DNA of 64,000 nucleotides from Blastococcus capsensis. GTDB taxonomy: Bacteria > Actinomycetota > Actinomycetes > Mycobacteriales > Geodermatophilaceae. The position numbers were made by a program, and so were the translations under genes. The notes beneath the pieces are model-generated. The model saw only the letters and a program-made list of their open reading frames with translations, had not been told where the DNA came from and ran no database searches. This document shows, piece by piece, positions 33,589 through 41,960 of the stretch. Where the stretch lies: assembly GCF_030165005.1 (NCBI RefSeq), contig NZ_JASNNW010000001.1, positions 310,001 to 374,000 on the forward strand, given 5' to 3'. The number at the start of each line of letters is the position of its first letter. Position 1 is the first letter of the stretch.

Positions 33589-34599
33589 ATGCGTGCAGTC
33601 CGTTTCCACGGGCAAGGCCGGCCGGTCGCGGTCGAGGAGGTCGACGAGCCGCGGCCCGGGCCCGGGGACGTGCTGATCGACGTCGCCGCGGCCGGCATCT
33701 GTGGCACCGAACTCCACTTCCTCGACGGGCTGCTGACCCCGGCCCGCACCCCCATCACGCTGGGGCACGAGGTGGCCGGGGTCGTCGCCGAGGTCGGCGC
33801 GGAGGTGGCGGGGGTGGCCGCGGGTGACCGCGTCGCGGTGCACTACCTGCACGCCTGCCACCGGTGCCGTCCGTGCCGGGCCGGGAACGACCACCTGTGT
33901 GACCAGCCGCTCGGCTTCCTCGCCTTCGTCACCGACGGCGGCTTCGCCGACCGGATCGCCGTGCCGGCATCGGCCGTCGTGCCGGTCCCCGAAGAGGTCG
34001 ACCTGCCGGTCGCCGCCACCCTGTGCTGCAGCGCCACCACGGCGCTGCACGCCGTCGACGTGGCGGGGGTCCGGCCGGGGGACGCGGCGGTCGTCTACGG
34101 GACCGGGGGCGTCGGCCTGGCCATGGTGCAGGTGCTCCGTGAGGCCGGGGCGCGCCCGATCGCCGTCGCCCGGAACCCGGAGCGACTGGCCCTGGCGCGC
34201 GAGCTCGGGGCGGAGGTCACGGTGGACGGCACGGGGGACGTCGCCGCGGGCGTTCGCGCGGCCACCGACGGGGTGGGCGCCGACGTCGTCTTCGAGCTGG
34301 TCGGCAGCCGGGAGACCGGTGCCGCCGCGCTCGCCTCCCTCGGCAAGCGCGGAACGCTGGTCTACGTCGGCTACAGCTTCGACACCGTGGAGGTCTCCCC
34401 GCTCTCCCTCGTCGTCCCGGAGCAACGGATCGTCACGTCGGTCGGCAACCGGCGCTCGGAGCTGGTGGCGGCGCTCGACCTGGCCGCCCGCGGCCGGCTG
34501 CGCACGCCGATCACCGAGCACCCACTGGAGGAGGCGCCTCGGGCGCTCGAGGATCTGCGCGCCGGGCGGGTGCTGGGGCGTGCGGTGCTCCGCCCGTGA
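33589..34599 (+). CDS. zinc-dependent alcohol dehydrogenase under a TPP riboswitch
   Basis: A 336-residue medium-chain dehydrogenase. GroES-like half: catalytic zinc ligands in ICGTELHF and GHEVAGVV, structural-zinc cysteines CHRCRPCRAGNDHLC. Rossmann half: VVYGTGGVGLAMVQVLREAGA near 168-190; an Arg/Asn after the second strand (VARNPERL) leaves NAD or NADP open. Related to threonine/sorbitol-type dehydrogenases. A complete TPP riboswitch ends at its ribosome site, which is not a usual setting for this family and links it to thiamine status: a role in handling a thiazole or pyrimidine alcohol/aldehyde is an inference. Transcribed away from thiM; a convergent helicase gene lies 9 bases after its stop. 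Confidence 0.88.
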   Translation: MRAVRFHGQGRPVAVEEVDEPRPGPGDVLIDVAAAGICGTELHFLDGLLTPARTPITLGHEVAGVVAEVGAEVAGVAAGDRVAVHYLHACHRCRPCRAGNDHLCDQPLGFLAFVTDGGFADRIAVPASAVVPVPEEVDLPVAATLCCSATTALHAVDVAGVRPGDAAVVYGTGGVGLAMVQVLREAGARPIAVARNPERLALARELGAEVTVDGTGDVAAGVRAATDGVGADVVFELVGSRETGAAALASLGKRGTLVYVGYSFDTVEVSPLSLVVPEQRIVTSVGNRRSELVAALDLAARGRLRTPITEHPLEEAPRALEDLRAGRVLGRAVLRP

Positions 34600-34608
34600 C
34601 CGACGACT

Positions 34609-36357
34609 TCAGCCCTCGGTGAGAGCGGTGGCGGGCAGCCAGTCGGCCTCGAGCAGCTCGGCGATCTCCTGCAGCGAGGCGGTGTCGGCACCGGCGGTCG
34701 AGCCGCTCACTGCCAGCCGTTCCACCATGACGCGGGCCACCTGCTCCTCCACGGTGTCGGCGGCGAACGCGACCCGCCAGGGCGAGCTGCGCCCGTCGCG
34801 GTGGGTGCGGCCGGTGACCTGCCGGGCCTGGATGCCGGAGAACCGCGGCTGGTGGAACAGGCCCACCCGGGGCGCCTCCGACGCCGCCCGGCCGTCGGGC
34901 AGCAGCTCGCCGGCGTGCAGGCTGATCGACGCGGTCACCGTGAACACGCAGACCGCCGCCTCCCCCCGCTGGAAGCGCAGCCGCTCGGCCTCGACGTCGA
35001 ACCGGTCGCGGCCGTAGATGCCGGCGACCGGGATGCCCGCGTCGAGCAGCGCCTCGCGGATCGGATCGGCCGCCGTCTCGACGAACTCCACCGACACCGC
35101 CACCTGGCGCTCGGCCTCCACCTGGGCCCTGATCCATTCGACGGTGGCCTGCACCCGGATCAGCCCGGCCTTCTGCCGGAACCGCAGCAGCGCGGCCCGG
35201 CCACGGGCGGTCTGCCGGCCGCGCCGGGCCAGCTGCATCTCGGCGCGGAACTCCGACCATTCGGCCTCGTACTGCGCGCGCTCGGCGGGGGTCAGCACCA
35301 CGGGGGTGCCGGTCACCGAGACCGGCCCCCAGGGTGCGGGGCGGTGCAGGGTGGCCGGCGGGTCGGCCTGCGCCAGCCAGGTCTGCAGCCGGGCCAGGTC
35401 GGCCCGGCGCTCGTCGGCGTCCTCGGTCCACTGCCAGCCGTAGCGGCCACGTTCCACGTGGAACGTGTGCCGGGCCAGCGCCGCCGGCAGGTCGGCCCAC
35501 TCCCGGATCGACTCACCGTGCCGGGCGGCGAACTCCGGCGCCAGGTAGGGCAGTTCGAGCGGGGTGTGCGCCGGGGTCGCCGTGGCGGCGAGGACGTACG
35601 GCGTCCCCTTCACCCGGGCGGCGCCCGAGACGGCCTTCCAGTGCTTCCAGCGCTGGGTCGTCGTGTGCCGCACCATGTGCGCCTCGTCGGCGACGACGAC
35701 GTCGAAGCGGAGCTTCGCCACCTTCCCCAGCCGGTCCCAGGTGGTCACGCACCAGCGCAGGCCACCGTCGCCGAAGCCGGCGATCGAGCGGGTCCAGTGC
35801 GCGATGGTGATGGCGGCGGGCCGGTCGGCGATCACCAGGACGGTGCGGACGTCCCGCTGCTCCGCGACGGCCTTCACCGCGAGGATCGCGGTGCCCGTCT
35901 TGCCGACGCCGGGGTCGTCACCGAGCAGGAACACCCGGCCACCGGCCGCCGCGTGCGCGGCGATCACGTCGGCGCCGTCGCACTGCTGCTCGCGCGGGGT
36001 GAGCGACCGGGCCGGGGCGATCGGCCGGGGCTGCTCGTTCAGCTCGTCCTCTAGAAAACGCTCCAGGGTGTACGGCGGCGGGTCGTAGGGCGCCAGCTCC
36101 GGCGGCAGCTCGCGGCCCACCCACACGTGGGCCTGCAGTTCCGGGTGCCAGACGGCGCCGGGCGCCGGCGCGCGGAACGGCACGGCGAGCACCCACACCC
36201 GCTCCCCCGGCCCTGCGGTGGGCGGCTCGGCGGCGGCCTTCCTCGGTGCCGGCTTCCGCGGGGCCGCCTTCCGCGTCGTCGCCGCCGTCGCCCGGCGGGT
36301 GCGCGTGCTGCTGCCCGTGCTGCGGCGGCTGCTCGCGTTCCGGCGTCGTCCTGGCAT
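34609..36357 (-). CDS. SNF2-like DEAD/DEAH-box helicase, stand-alone
   Basis: A 582-residue superfamily 2 ATPase. ATG 36357 is chosen for its GAGGGG site. The N-terminus is a basic Lys/Ala/Pro/Arg-rich tail (KAAPRKPAPRKAAA). Motif I: LLGDDPGVGKTGTAIL (near 155). Motif II: VVVADEAHMV. Motif III: AATATPAHT. C-terminal lobe: IPVAGIYGRDRFDVEAE, and motif VI RQVTGRTHRDGRSS, consistent with SNF2-type translocases such as those of phages and defence loci. No nuclease or methylase partner is adjacent. A parS-like palindrome lies inside the gene. Role unknown; DNA remodelling or defence are both possible. Confidence 0.8.
   Translation of the reverse strand: MPGRRRNASSRRSTGSSTRTRRATAATTRKAAPRKPAPRKAAAEPPTAGPGERVWVLAVPFRAPAPGAVWHPELQAHVWVGRELPPELAPYDPPPYTLERFLEDELNEQPRPIAPARSLTPREQQCDGADVIAAHAAAGGRVFLLGDDPGVGKTGTAILAVKAVAEQRDVRTVLVIADRPAAITIAHWTRSIAGFGDGGLRWCVTTWDRLGKVAKLRFDVVVADEAHMVRHTTTQRWKHWKAVSGAARVKGTPYVLAATATPAHTPLELPYLAPEFAARHGESIREWADLPAALARHTFHVERGRYGWQWTEDADERRADLARLQTWLAQADPPATLHRPAPWGPVSVTGTPVVLTPAERAQYEAEWSEFRAEMQLARRGRQTARGRAALLRFRQKAGLIRVQATVEWIRAQVEAERQVAVSVEFVETAADPIREALLDAGIPVAGIYGRDRFDVEAERLRFQRGEAAVCVFTVTASISLHAGELLPDGRAASEAPRVGLFHQPRFSGIQARQVTGRTHRDGRSSPWRVAFAADTVEEQVARVMVERLAVSGSTAGADTASLQEIAELLEADWLPATALTEG
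35451..35464. promoter_or_regulatory. parS: parS-like palindrome, copy 3
   Basis: GTTCCACGTGGAAC inside the helicase gene, identical to those at 55 and 10977. Here the flanks extend the palindrome (CACGTTCCACGTGGAACGTG). Confidence 0.7.
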
Positions 36358-36578
36358 CTGCATCCCCTCGTCGATCCCCCGGCACGGTAGAGGCCGGGAG
36401 CGACGGCTCCGGGCAGGAGGCGAGCGTGCCGTCGGCGGATCGTCACGCGATGGACATGCCACCGGGCGGTCGCGATGCGGTAGACCGGTCGGCGACAGCA
36501 GCCGGTGCGATCGGTCCCCGCCGTCCGCCGGCCGACCTCGACCGGATGCGTGGGTCGCTGCCCGCGCCGGAGGACCTC

Positions 36579-37838
36579 ATGGCCAGAGTCCCGCGTCTCC
36601 TCCTCGCCGTGCTGGTCGCTCTGGCGGCGGTGGTCCTGCACCCCGCCGGCGCCTCTGCCGCGGAGCGGACGGTGACCTACACGGTCTCCACCCGGGGGGC
36701 GGTCGTCGGCGACCTCGGCCACTTCGCGGACGTCGCCCGCGAAGCGCTCACCGACCCCCGCGGCTGGAGCCTCGGCGGGACGCTGGGGTTCCAGCAGGTG
36801 GCCTCGGGCAGCGACTTCGACCTCGTCCTCGCCTCGCCGTCGGTGATCGCGGCCGCGTCCCCGGGGTGCAGCGCCCAGTGGAGCTGCCGGGTGGGGCGCT
36901 CGGTCTTCATCAACGACCAGCGCTGGCGGTTCGGGACGAGCGCCTGGCCGCACGGTCTGGCGCTCTACCAGCGGTACGTGATCCAGCACGAGGTCGGGCA
37001 CTGGATCGGCATCCCGCACACCGATTGCCCGACCGCAGGCCGGACCGCCTGGGTGATGCAGCAGCAGTCGATCTCGCTGCAGGGCTGCCAGGCCAACGTG
37101 TGGCCGGTCATCGCCGAGCGGGAGCTGGCGGGGTCGCGCATGGGCGTCTCGGTCGCCTGGTCGGCGGTCGAGGCGCGGTATCGCGCGCTCGGTCAGGGGA
37201 GCGGCCTGCTGGGCGTGCCGGTGACGTGGGAGCACATGGCCCCCGACCAGGTGGGCCGGTACCAGCACTACAGCCGGCCGGGTGGTGCCTCGATCTACTG
37301 GACCGCGGCCACGGGGGCGCACGAGGTCTACGGGGCTATCCGGGGGCGGTGGGCGGAGACGGGCTGGGAGCTGGGGCCGCTGGGTTATCCGGTGACCGGT
37401 GAGTTGGGTACGCCGGACGGGCAGGGGCGGTTCAACCACTTCTCGCGGCCCGGTGGCGCCTCGATCTACTGGACCGCGGCCACGGGGGCGCACGAGGTCT
37501 ACGGGGCTATCCGGGGGCGGTGGGCGGAGACGGGCTGGGAGCTGGGGCCGCTGGGTTATCCGGTGACCGGTGAGTTGGGTACGCCGGACGGGCAGGGGCG
37601 GTTCAACCACTTCTCGCGGCCCGGTGGCGCCTCGATCTACTGGACCGCGGCCACGGGGGCGCACGAGGTCTACGGCCCGATCCGCACGGCGTGGGCCGAG
37701 ACGGGCTGGGAGCTGGGGCCGCTGGGCTACCCGACCAGCGGCGTCCAGGCCGTCGAGGGCGGGAGCCGGGTCGAGTTCCAGCAGGGCCACATCACGCTGG
37801 ACGACGGCACCGGCGAGACCGAGGTCGTGCTGGACTGA
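36579..37838 (+). CDS. secreted DUF3152 metalloprotease-like protein with LGFP repeats
   Basis: A 419-residue exported protein. ATG 36579 has CCGGAGG 5 bases upstream and opens a signal peptide (RLLLAVLVALAAVVL, cut near ASAAE). Residues about 28-200 are the DUF3152 domain: VTYTVSTRGAV, VFINDQRWRFG and IQHEVGHWIGIPHTDC, a zinc-type HExxHxxGxxH; two Cys pairs suggest disulfides. The rest consists of LGFP repeats (GYPVTGELGTPDGQGR, HFSRPGGASIYWTAATGAHEVYG), which bind or associate with the cell wall in corynebacteria and relatives. Probably a wall-associated protease; the target is unknown. Divergent from the helicase gene. Confidence 0.82.
   Translation: MARVPRLLLAVLVALAAVVLHPAGASAAERTVTYTVSTRGAVVGDLGHFADVAREALTDPRGWSLGGTLGFQQVASGSDFDLVLASPSVIAAASPGCSAQWSCRVGRSVFINDQRWRFGTSAWPHGLALYQRYVIQHEVGHWIGIPHTDCPTAGRTAWVMQQQSISLQGCQANVWPVIAERELAGSRMGVSVAWSAVEARYRALGQGSGLLGVPVTWEHMAPDQVGRYQHYSRPGGASIYWTAATGAHEVYGAIRGRWAETGWELGPLGYPVTGELGTPDGQGRFNHFSRPGGASIYWTAATGAHEVYGAIRGRWAETGWELGPLGYPVTGELGTPDGQGRFNHFSRPGGASIYWTAATGAHEVYGPIRTAWAETGWELGPLGYPTSGVQAVEGGSRVEFQQGHITLDDGTGETEVVLD
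37287..37740. repeat. 171-bp tandem repeats encoding LGFP units
   Basis: GCCTCGATCTACTGG recurs at 37287, 37458 and 37629, an exact 171-base (57-codon) period. The first two units are almost identical at the DNA level; the third diverges in its second half. Recent duplication or gene conversion is likely. Confidence 0.88.
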
Positions 37839-37881
37839 CTGCGAGGCGGCACGGCACCGTGCCCTCTGGTGGAATCGCCCG

Positions 37882-38781
37882 GTGACGGAGAACGCCGAAA
37901 AAACCCTGCACGCCCGGACGCTGGGTGAGGCCGGCCCGCGCGTCGTCTTCGTGCACGGCCTGTTCGGCCAGGGGAAGAACTGGACGACGATCGCCAAGGG
38001 CCTGGCCGACGACCACCGGGTGACGCTGCTCGACCTGCCCAACCACGGCCACTCCCCGTGGACCGAGCGGGTCGACTACGTGGACATGGCGGAGCTGGTC
38101 GCCGCGGAGCTGGAGTCCTTCGGGGAACCGGCCACGCTCGTCGGCCACTCGATGGGCGGCAAGGTCGCGATGCAGCTGGCGCTGCGCCGGCCCGAGCTGC
38201 TGCGCTCGCTGGTCGTCGTCGACGTCGCCCCGGTCGAGTACCCGCTCCAGGGCGGCCGGACCAGGGACCCCGACGAGGAGGCCTCCCCGTTCGCCGCCTT
38301 CATCGCCGCAATGCGGGCGATCGACCTGGGTGCGCTGGAGTCCCGCTCCGACGCCGACGCCGCCCTGCGCGCCGCCGTCCCTAGCCGGATGGTGCGCAGC
38401 TTCCTGCTGCAGAGCCTGAGCCGGGAGGAGTCGGGCGACGGCTGGCGGTGGCGGCTGAACCTGGAGCTGCTCGAGCGCGACCTCGGGGAGCTGCGCGGCT
38501 TCCCCGACCCTCCGCCGGACGCGGTGTTCGACGGGCCGGTTCTGTGGATCGCCGGGGCGAACTCCCACTACGTGCTCCCCGAGGACCGGCCGCACATGGA
38601 CGCGCTGTTCCCCTCCACGCGACTGGTGAAGGTCAAGAACGCCGGGCACTGGGTGCACTCCGAGCAGCCCGACGTGTTCCTGGAGACGCTGCGCCGCTTC
38701 ATCGACGGAGTCGAGGAGAGGTCGCAGGGTCTCGACGGAGTCGAGGAGAGGTCGCAGGGTCTCGACGCGGTGGAGCAGTGA
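37882..38781 (+). CDS. alpha/beta hydrolase (YbfF-type esterase)
   Basis: A 299-residue cytoplasmic hydrolase from GTG 37882. Oxyanion region [20 protein letters not shown], nucleophile elbow [12 protein letters not shown] (Ser near 95), acid in [11 protein letters not shown] region and His in [13 protein letters not shown]. Closest to the YbfF/acyl-thioesterase-like esterases. The C-terminal tail carries an exact 30-bp duplication ([10 protein letters not shown] units, 38704-38763). It overlaps the YnfA gene by 4 bases. Confidence 0.88.
   Translation: MTENAEKTLHARTLGEAGPRVVFVHGLFGQGKNWTTIAKGLADDHRVTLLDLPNHGHSPWTERVDYVDMAELVAAELESFGEPATLVGHSMGGKVAMQLALRRPELLRSLVVVDVAPVEYPLQGGRTRDPDEEASPFAAFIAAMRAIDLGALESRSDADAALRAAVPSRMVRSFLLQSLSREESGDGWRWRLNLELLERDLGELRGFPDPPPDAVFDGPVLWIAGANSHYVLPEDRPHMDALFPSTRLVKVKNAGHWVHSEQPDVFLETLRRFIDGVEERSQGLDGVEERSQGLDAVEQ
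38704..38763. repeat. 30-bp in-frame duplication in the esterase tail
   Basis: Two identical 30-base units (38704-38733 and 38734-38763) encode a ten-residue repeat beyond the folded domain. Confidence 0.9.
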
Positions 38782-39113
38782 CCGTCGTCCGCTCCCTGGT
38801 GCTCTTCGCGCTGGCGGCGCTGGCCGAGATCGGGGGTGCCTGGCTGGTGTGGCAGGGCGTCCGCGAGCACCGCGGCTGGGCCTGGATCGGGGCGGGGGTG
38901 ATCGCGCTCGGCTTGTACGGCTTCGTGGCCACGCTGCAGCCCGACGCGAACTTCGGCCGGATCCTCGCCGCGTACGGCGGCGTCTTCGTGGCCGGGTCGC
39001 TGGCCTGGGGCATGGTGGTCGACGGATTCCGGCCCGACCGCTTCGACGTCGCGGGCGCGCTGATCTGCCTCGTCGGCGTCGCGGTGATCATGTACGCCCC
39101 GCGCGGCGCGTAG
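38778..39113 (+). CDS. YnfA family membrane protein (UPF0060)
   Basis: A 111-residue inner-membrane protein with four helices. Family signatures: [17 protein letters not shown] at the N-terminus, [33 protein letters not shown], and [13 protein letters not shown]. It belongs to the small-multidrug-resistance-like YnfA group; substrate not established. GTG start overlaps the esterase stop (GTGA), so the two are translationally coupled. Confidence 0.92.
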   Translation: MTVVRSLVLFALAALAEIGGAWLVWQGVREHRGWAWIGAGVIALGLYGFVATLQPDANFGRILAAYGGVFVAGSLAWGMVVDGFRPDRFDVAGALICLVGVAVIMYAPRGA

Positions 39114-39151
39114 CGAACGGCGGACGACTCCCGCTCGTACGGGGTGCCGCA

Positions 39152-39181
39152 TTGGTTGCGAGACGCATCAGCTCTTATCGT
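39152..39181 (+). promoter_or_regulatory. promoter of the hsdR-hsdS operon
   Basis: TTGGTT (39152-39157) and TATCGT (39176-39181) with an 18-base spacer. Transcription would start within a few bases of ATG 39192, leaving little or no leader. Confidence 0.45.
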
Positions 39182-39191
39182 TCCGAGGACC

Positions 39192-41960
39192 ATGACGAAG
39201 ACGGGGGACGTGCCCCAGCTGACCGCCGAGCAGCGGGCGCGCGTGCTGATCGACCGTCAGCTGCGCACTGCCGGCTGGGCGGTGCAGGACCGGGCCCAGG
39301 CCAATCTGAGCCTGCCGGGCGTCGCTGTCCGCGAGGCCGTCATGGCGCAGGGGCACGGACGGGCGGACTACCTGCTCTACATCGACAAGCGTGCGGTCGG
39401 GGTCATCGAGGCCAAGCCGGAGGGGACGACGCTGTCCGGCGTCGAGTGGCAGTCGGCGCGCTACGCAAGCGGCCTCCCCCCGGCGGTGCGGCTGCGCGCG
39501 CTCACGCTCGACGACCGGTTGCCGTTCGTCTTCGAGGCCTCCGGCTCCGAGGTCCATGTCACGAACGGCTACGACCCGGTGCCGCGGGCCCGGCGGCTGT
39601 TCACGTTCCCCCGGCCCGAGACGCTGGCCCGCACGATCCGCGAGGCAGAGACCGACGCGACCGCGGCCACCTGGCGGGCGAAGGTCCGCACGATGCCGCC
39701 GCTGATCACCGAGGGGCTGCGGCCGGCACAGATCACGGCCATCGAGGGGGTCGAGCGGTCGCTGGCCGAGCAGCGGTACAGCCGGTCGCTGGTGCAGATG
39801 GCGACCGGCGCCGGCAAGACCTACACCGCCGTGACCACCTGCTACCGGCTGCTCAAGCATGGCGGTTTCCGCCGGATCCTCTTCCTGGTCGACCGGAACA
39901 ACCTCGGCTCGCAGACCCTCGCGGAGTTCCAGAACTACGCCACGCCGGACGACGGGCGGCGGCTGACCGAGATCTACAACGTCAACGCGCTGACCAGCGC
40001 TGGGATGCTGGACTCGTCGTCGGTGGTGATCTCGACGATCCAGCGCGTCTACGCGGCGTTGCAGGGACGCACGGTCGAGGACGTCGACGACCCGGGTGTG
40101 GACGGCTACGTCCCCGATGCGCCGGTCGACGTCTCGTACAACCCCCAGATGCCGCCGGAGTCGTTCGACCTGGTGGTCGTCGACGAGGCGCACCGGTCGA
40201 TCTACGGGGTGTGGCGCGGAGTGCTCGAGTACTTCGACGCGCACGTCGTCGGGCTCACCGCGACGCCGGTGAAGCAGACGTTCGGGTTCTTCCAGCAGAA
40301 CCTGGTCTCGGAGTACACGTACGCGGAATCCGTCGCGGACAACGTGAACGTCGACTTCGACGTCTATCGGATCAAGACGCAGATCTCCGACGCCGGAGCG
40401 ACGATCGAGGCGGGCACCGTTGTCCCGAAGGTCGACCGCCGGACCCGCGTGCAGCGGTACGAGTCCCTGGACGAGGACGTCGTCTACACGCCCGGTCAGC
40501 TGGATCGGGCGGTGACGTCGAAGAACCAGATCCGCCTGGTGCTGGAGACCTTCCGGGACCGGCTGTTCACCGAGATCTTCCCGGGCCGGTCGACCGTGCC
40601 GAAGACGCTGATCTTCTGCAAGGACGACAACCACGCCGAGGAAGTCGTGACGACGGTCCGGGAGGTGTTCGGGCAGGGCAACGACTTCGCCGCGAAGATC
40701 ACCTACAACGCCCAGGACCCGAAGGGGGCGCTCAAGGCGTTCCGGACGTCGCCCACGCTGCGCGTGGCGGTGACCGTGGACATGATCGCGACCGGCACCG
40801 ACGTCCGGCCGCTGGAGTGCGTGTTCTTCATGCGCGACGTGCGCTCGGCGTCCTACTTCGAGCAGATGAAGGGCCGCGGCTCGCGGACCATCTCATCCAC
40901 CGACTTCCAGCTGGTGACGCCGGACGCGACGGCGAAGGACCGGTTCGTGCTGGTGGACGCCGTCGGCGTCACCGAGCACCCGCACGTCGATGCCACGCCG
41001 CTGGAGCGGAAGAAGTCGGCCTCGCTGAGCCGGCTGCTCGACAAGGCGGGCATGTACGAGCTCGACGAGGACGGGACGGCGACGCTGGCCTCGCGGCTGG
41101 CGAAGCTGGAGCTGGACCTGAGCCCGGCGGAGCGCGCAGAGCTCGACGAGGTGGCCGGCGGGTCGATGCGGGCGATCGTGCAGGGCCTGGTGCGGGCCGT
41201 CGATCCCGACGAGCAGGCGAAGGCGGTCGCCGCCCGTCCCGGGGACCCGGCTGCTGCCGTGCATGACTTGCTCGACGAGGCGCTGGAGCCGCTGGCCGCG
41301 CGGCCGGAGCTGCGGGAGCGGATCAAGGAGCTGCGGCGCCAGCACGATCAGCTGATCGACGACGTCAGCCCGGATGTGCTGCTGGACGCCGGCGGCGTCG
41401 TGGACACCGAGAAGGCGCGCTCGGTGGTGACCTCGTGGAAGCAGTACCTGGAGGAGCACCGCAGCGAGATCACCGCGCTGGAGCTGCTGTACTCGCAGCC
41501 CGAGGACAAGAGCGTCACGTTCGCGGAGCTGCGGGAGCTGGCGGAGCGGATCAAGCGGCCGCCGCACAACTGGACGCCGGACCTGATCTGGCGGGCGTAC
41601 GAGGCCATCGAGGTCAGCAAGGTCACCCACGCCGACCGGCACGCGGTGACGGATCTGGTGTCGCTCGTGCGGTTCACTCTCGGGGCCGACGACCGGCTCG
41701 AGCCCTTCGCCGCGAAGGTGACCGAGCGGTACCGGGCGTGGCTGACGCAGCAGGAGCAGGCCGGGGCGGCCTTCACCGAGCGCCAGCGTTGGTGGCTGGA
41801 CCGCATGGCCGACGTGATCGCCGCGTCGGCAGGCATCACGGAGGACGACCTGGACAACGTGCCCTTCACGGAGCAGGGCGGCGTGGACGGCCTGATCCGC
41901 GACCTCGGCGACAAGGCCGGCATCTACCTGGCTGAGCTCAATCGCGAGCTAACCGCGTGA
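39192..41960 (+). CDS. hsdR: type I restriction enzyme, R subunit
   Basis: Motor and nuclease subunit of a type I restriction system. The 922-residue protein starts at ATG 39192. N-terminal nuclease: ADYLLYID with VGVIEAKPEG, the D-(E)xK core. SF2 motor: Walker A MATGAGKTYTAV, DEAH VVVDEAHRSIYG, motif III LTATPVKQT, ATGTDVRPLEC and QMKGRGSRT. The C-terminal helical region (about 580-920) should dock onto the methylase. The sequence type is close to EcoEI-like HsdR. hsdS overlaps its stop by 4 bases; hsdM is 4 kb away. Confidence 0.95.
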   Translation: MTKTGDVPQLTAEQRARVLIDRQLRTAGWAVQDRAQANLSLPGVAVREAVMAQGHGRADYLLYIDKRAVGVIEAKPEGTTLSGVEWQSARYASGLPPAVRLRALTLDDRLPFVFEASGSEVHVTNGYDPVPRARRLFTFPRPETLARTIREAETDATAATWRAKVRTMPPLITEGLRPAQITAIEGVERSLAEQRYSRSLVQMATGAGKTYTAVTTCYRLLKHGGFRRILFLVDRNNLGSQTLAEFQNYATPDDGRRLTEIYNVNALTSAGMLDSSSVVISTIQRVYAALQGRTVEDVDDPGVDGYVPDAPVDVSYNPQMPPESFDLVVVDEAHRSIYGVWRGVLEYFDAHVVGLTATPVKQTFGFFQQNLVSEYTYAESVADNVNVDFDVYRIKTQISDAGATIEAGTVVPKVDRRTRVQRYESLDEDVVYTPGQLDRAVTSKNQIRLVLETFRDRLFTEIFPGRSTVPKTLIFCKDDNHAEEVVTTVREVFGQGNDFAAKITYNAQDPKGALKAFRTSPTLRVAVTVDMIATGTDVRPLECVFFMRDVRSASYFEQMKGRGSRTISSTDFQLVTPDATAKDRFVLVDAVGVTEHPHVDATPLERKKSASLSRLLDKAGMYELDEDGTATLASRLAKLELDLSPAERAELDEVAGGSMRAIVQGLVRAVDPDEQAKAVAARPGDPAAAVHDLLDEALEPLAARPELRERIKELRRQHDQLIDDVSPDVLLDAGGVVDTEKARSVVTSWKQYLEEHRSEITALELLYSQPEDKSVTFAELRELAERIKRPPHNWTPDLIWRAYEAIEVSKVTHADRHAVTDLVSLVRFTLGADDRLEPFAAKVTERYRAWLTQQEQAGAAFTERQRWWLDRMADVIAASAGITEDDLDNVPFTEQGGVDGLIRDLGDKAGIYLAELNRELTA

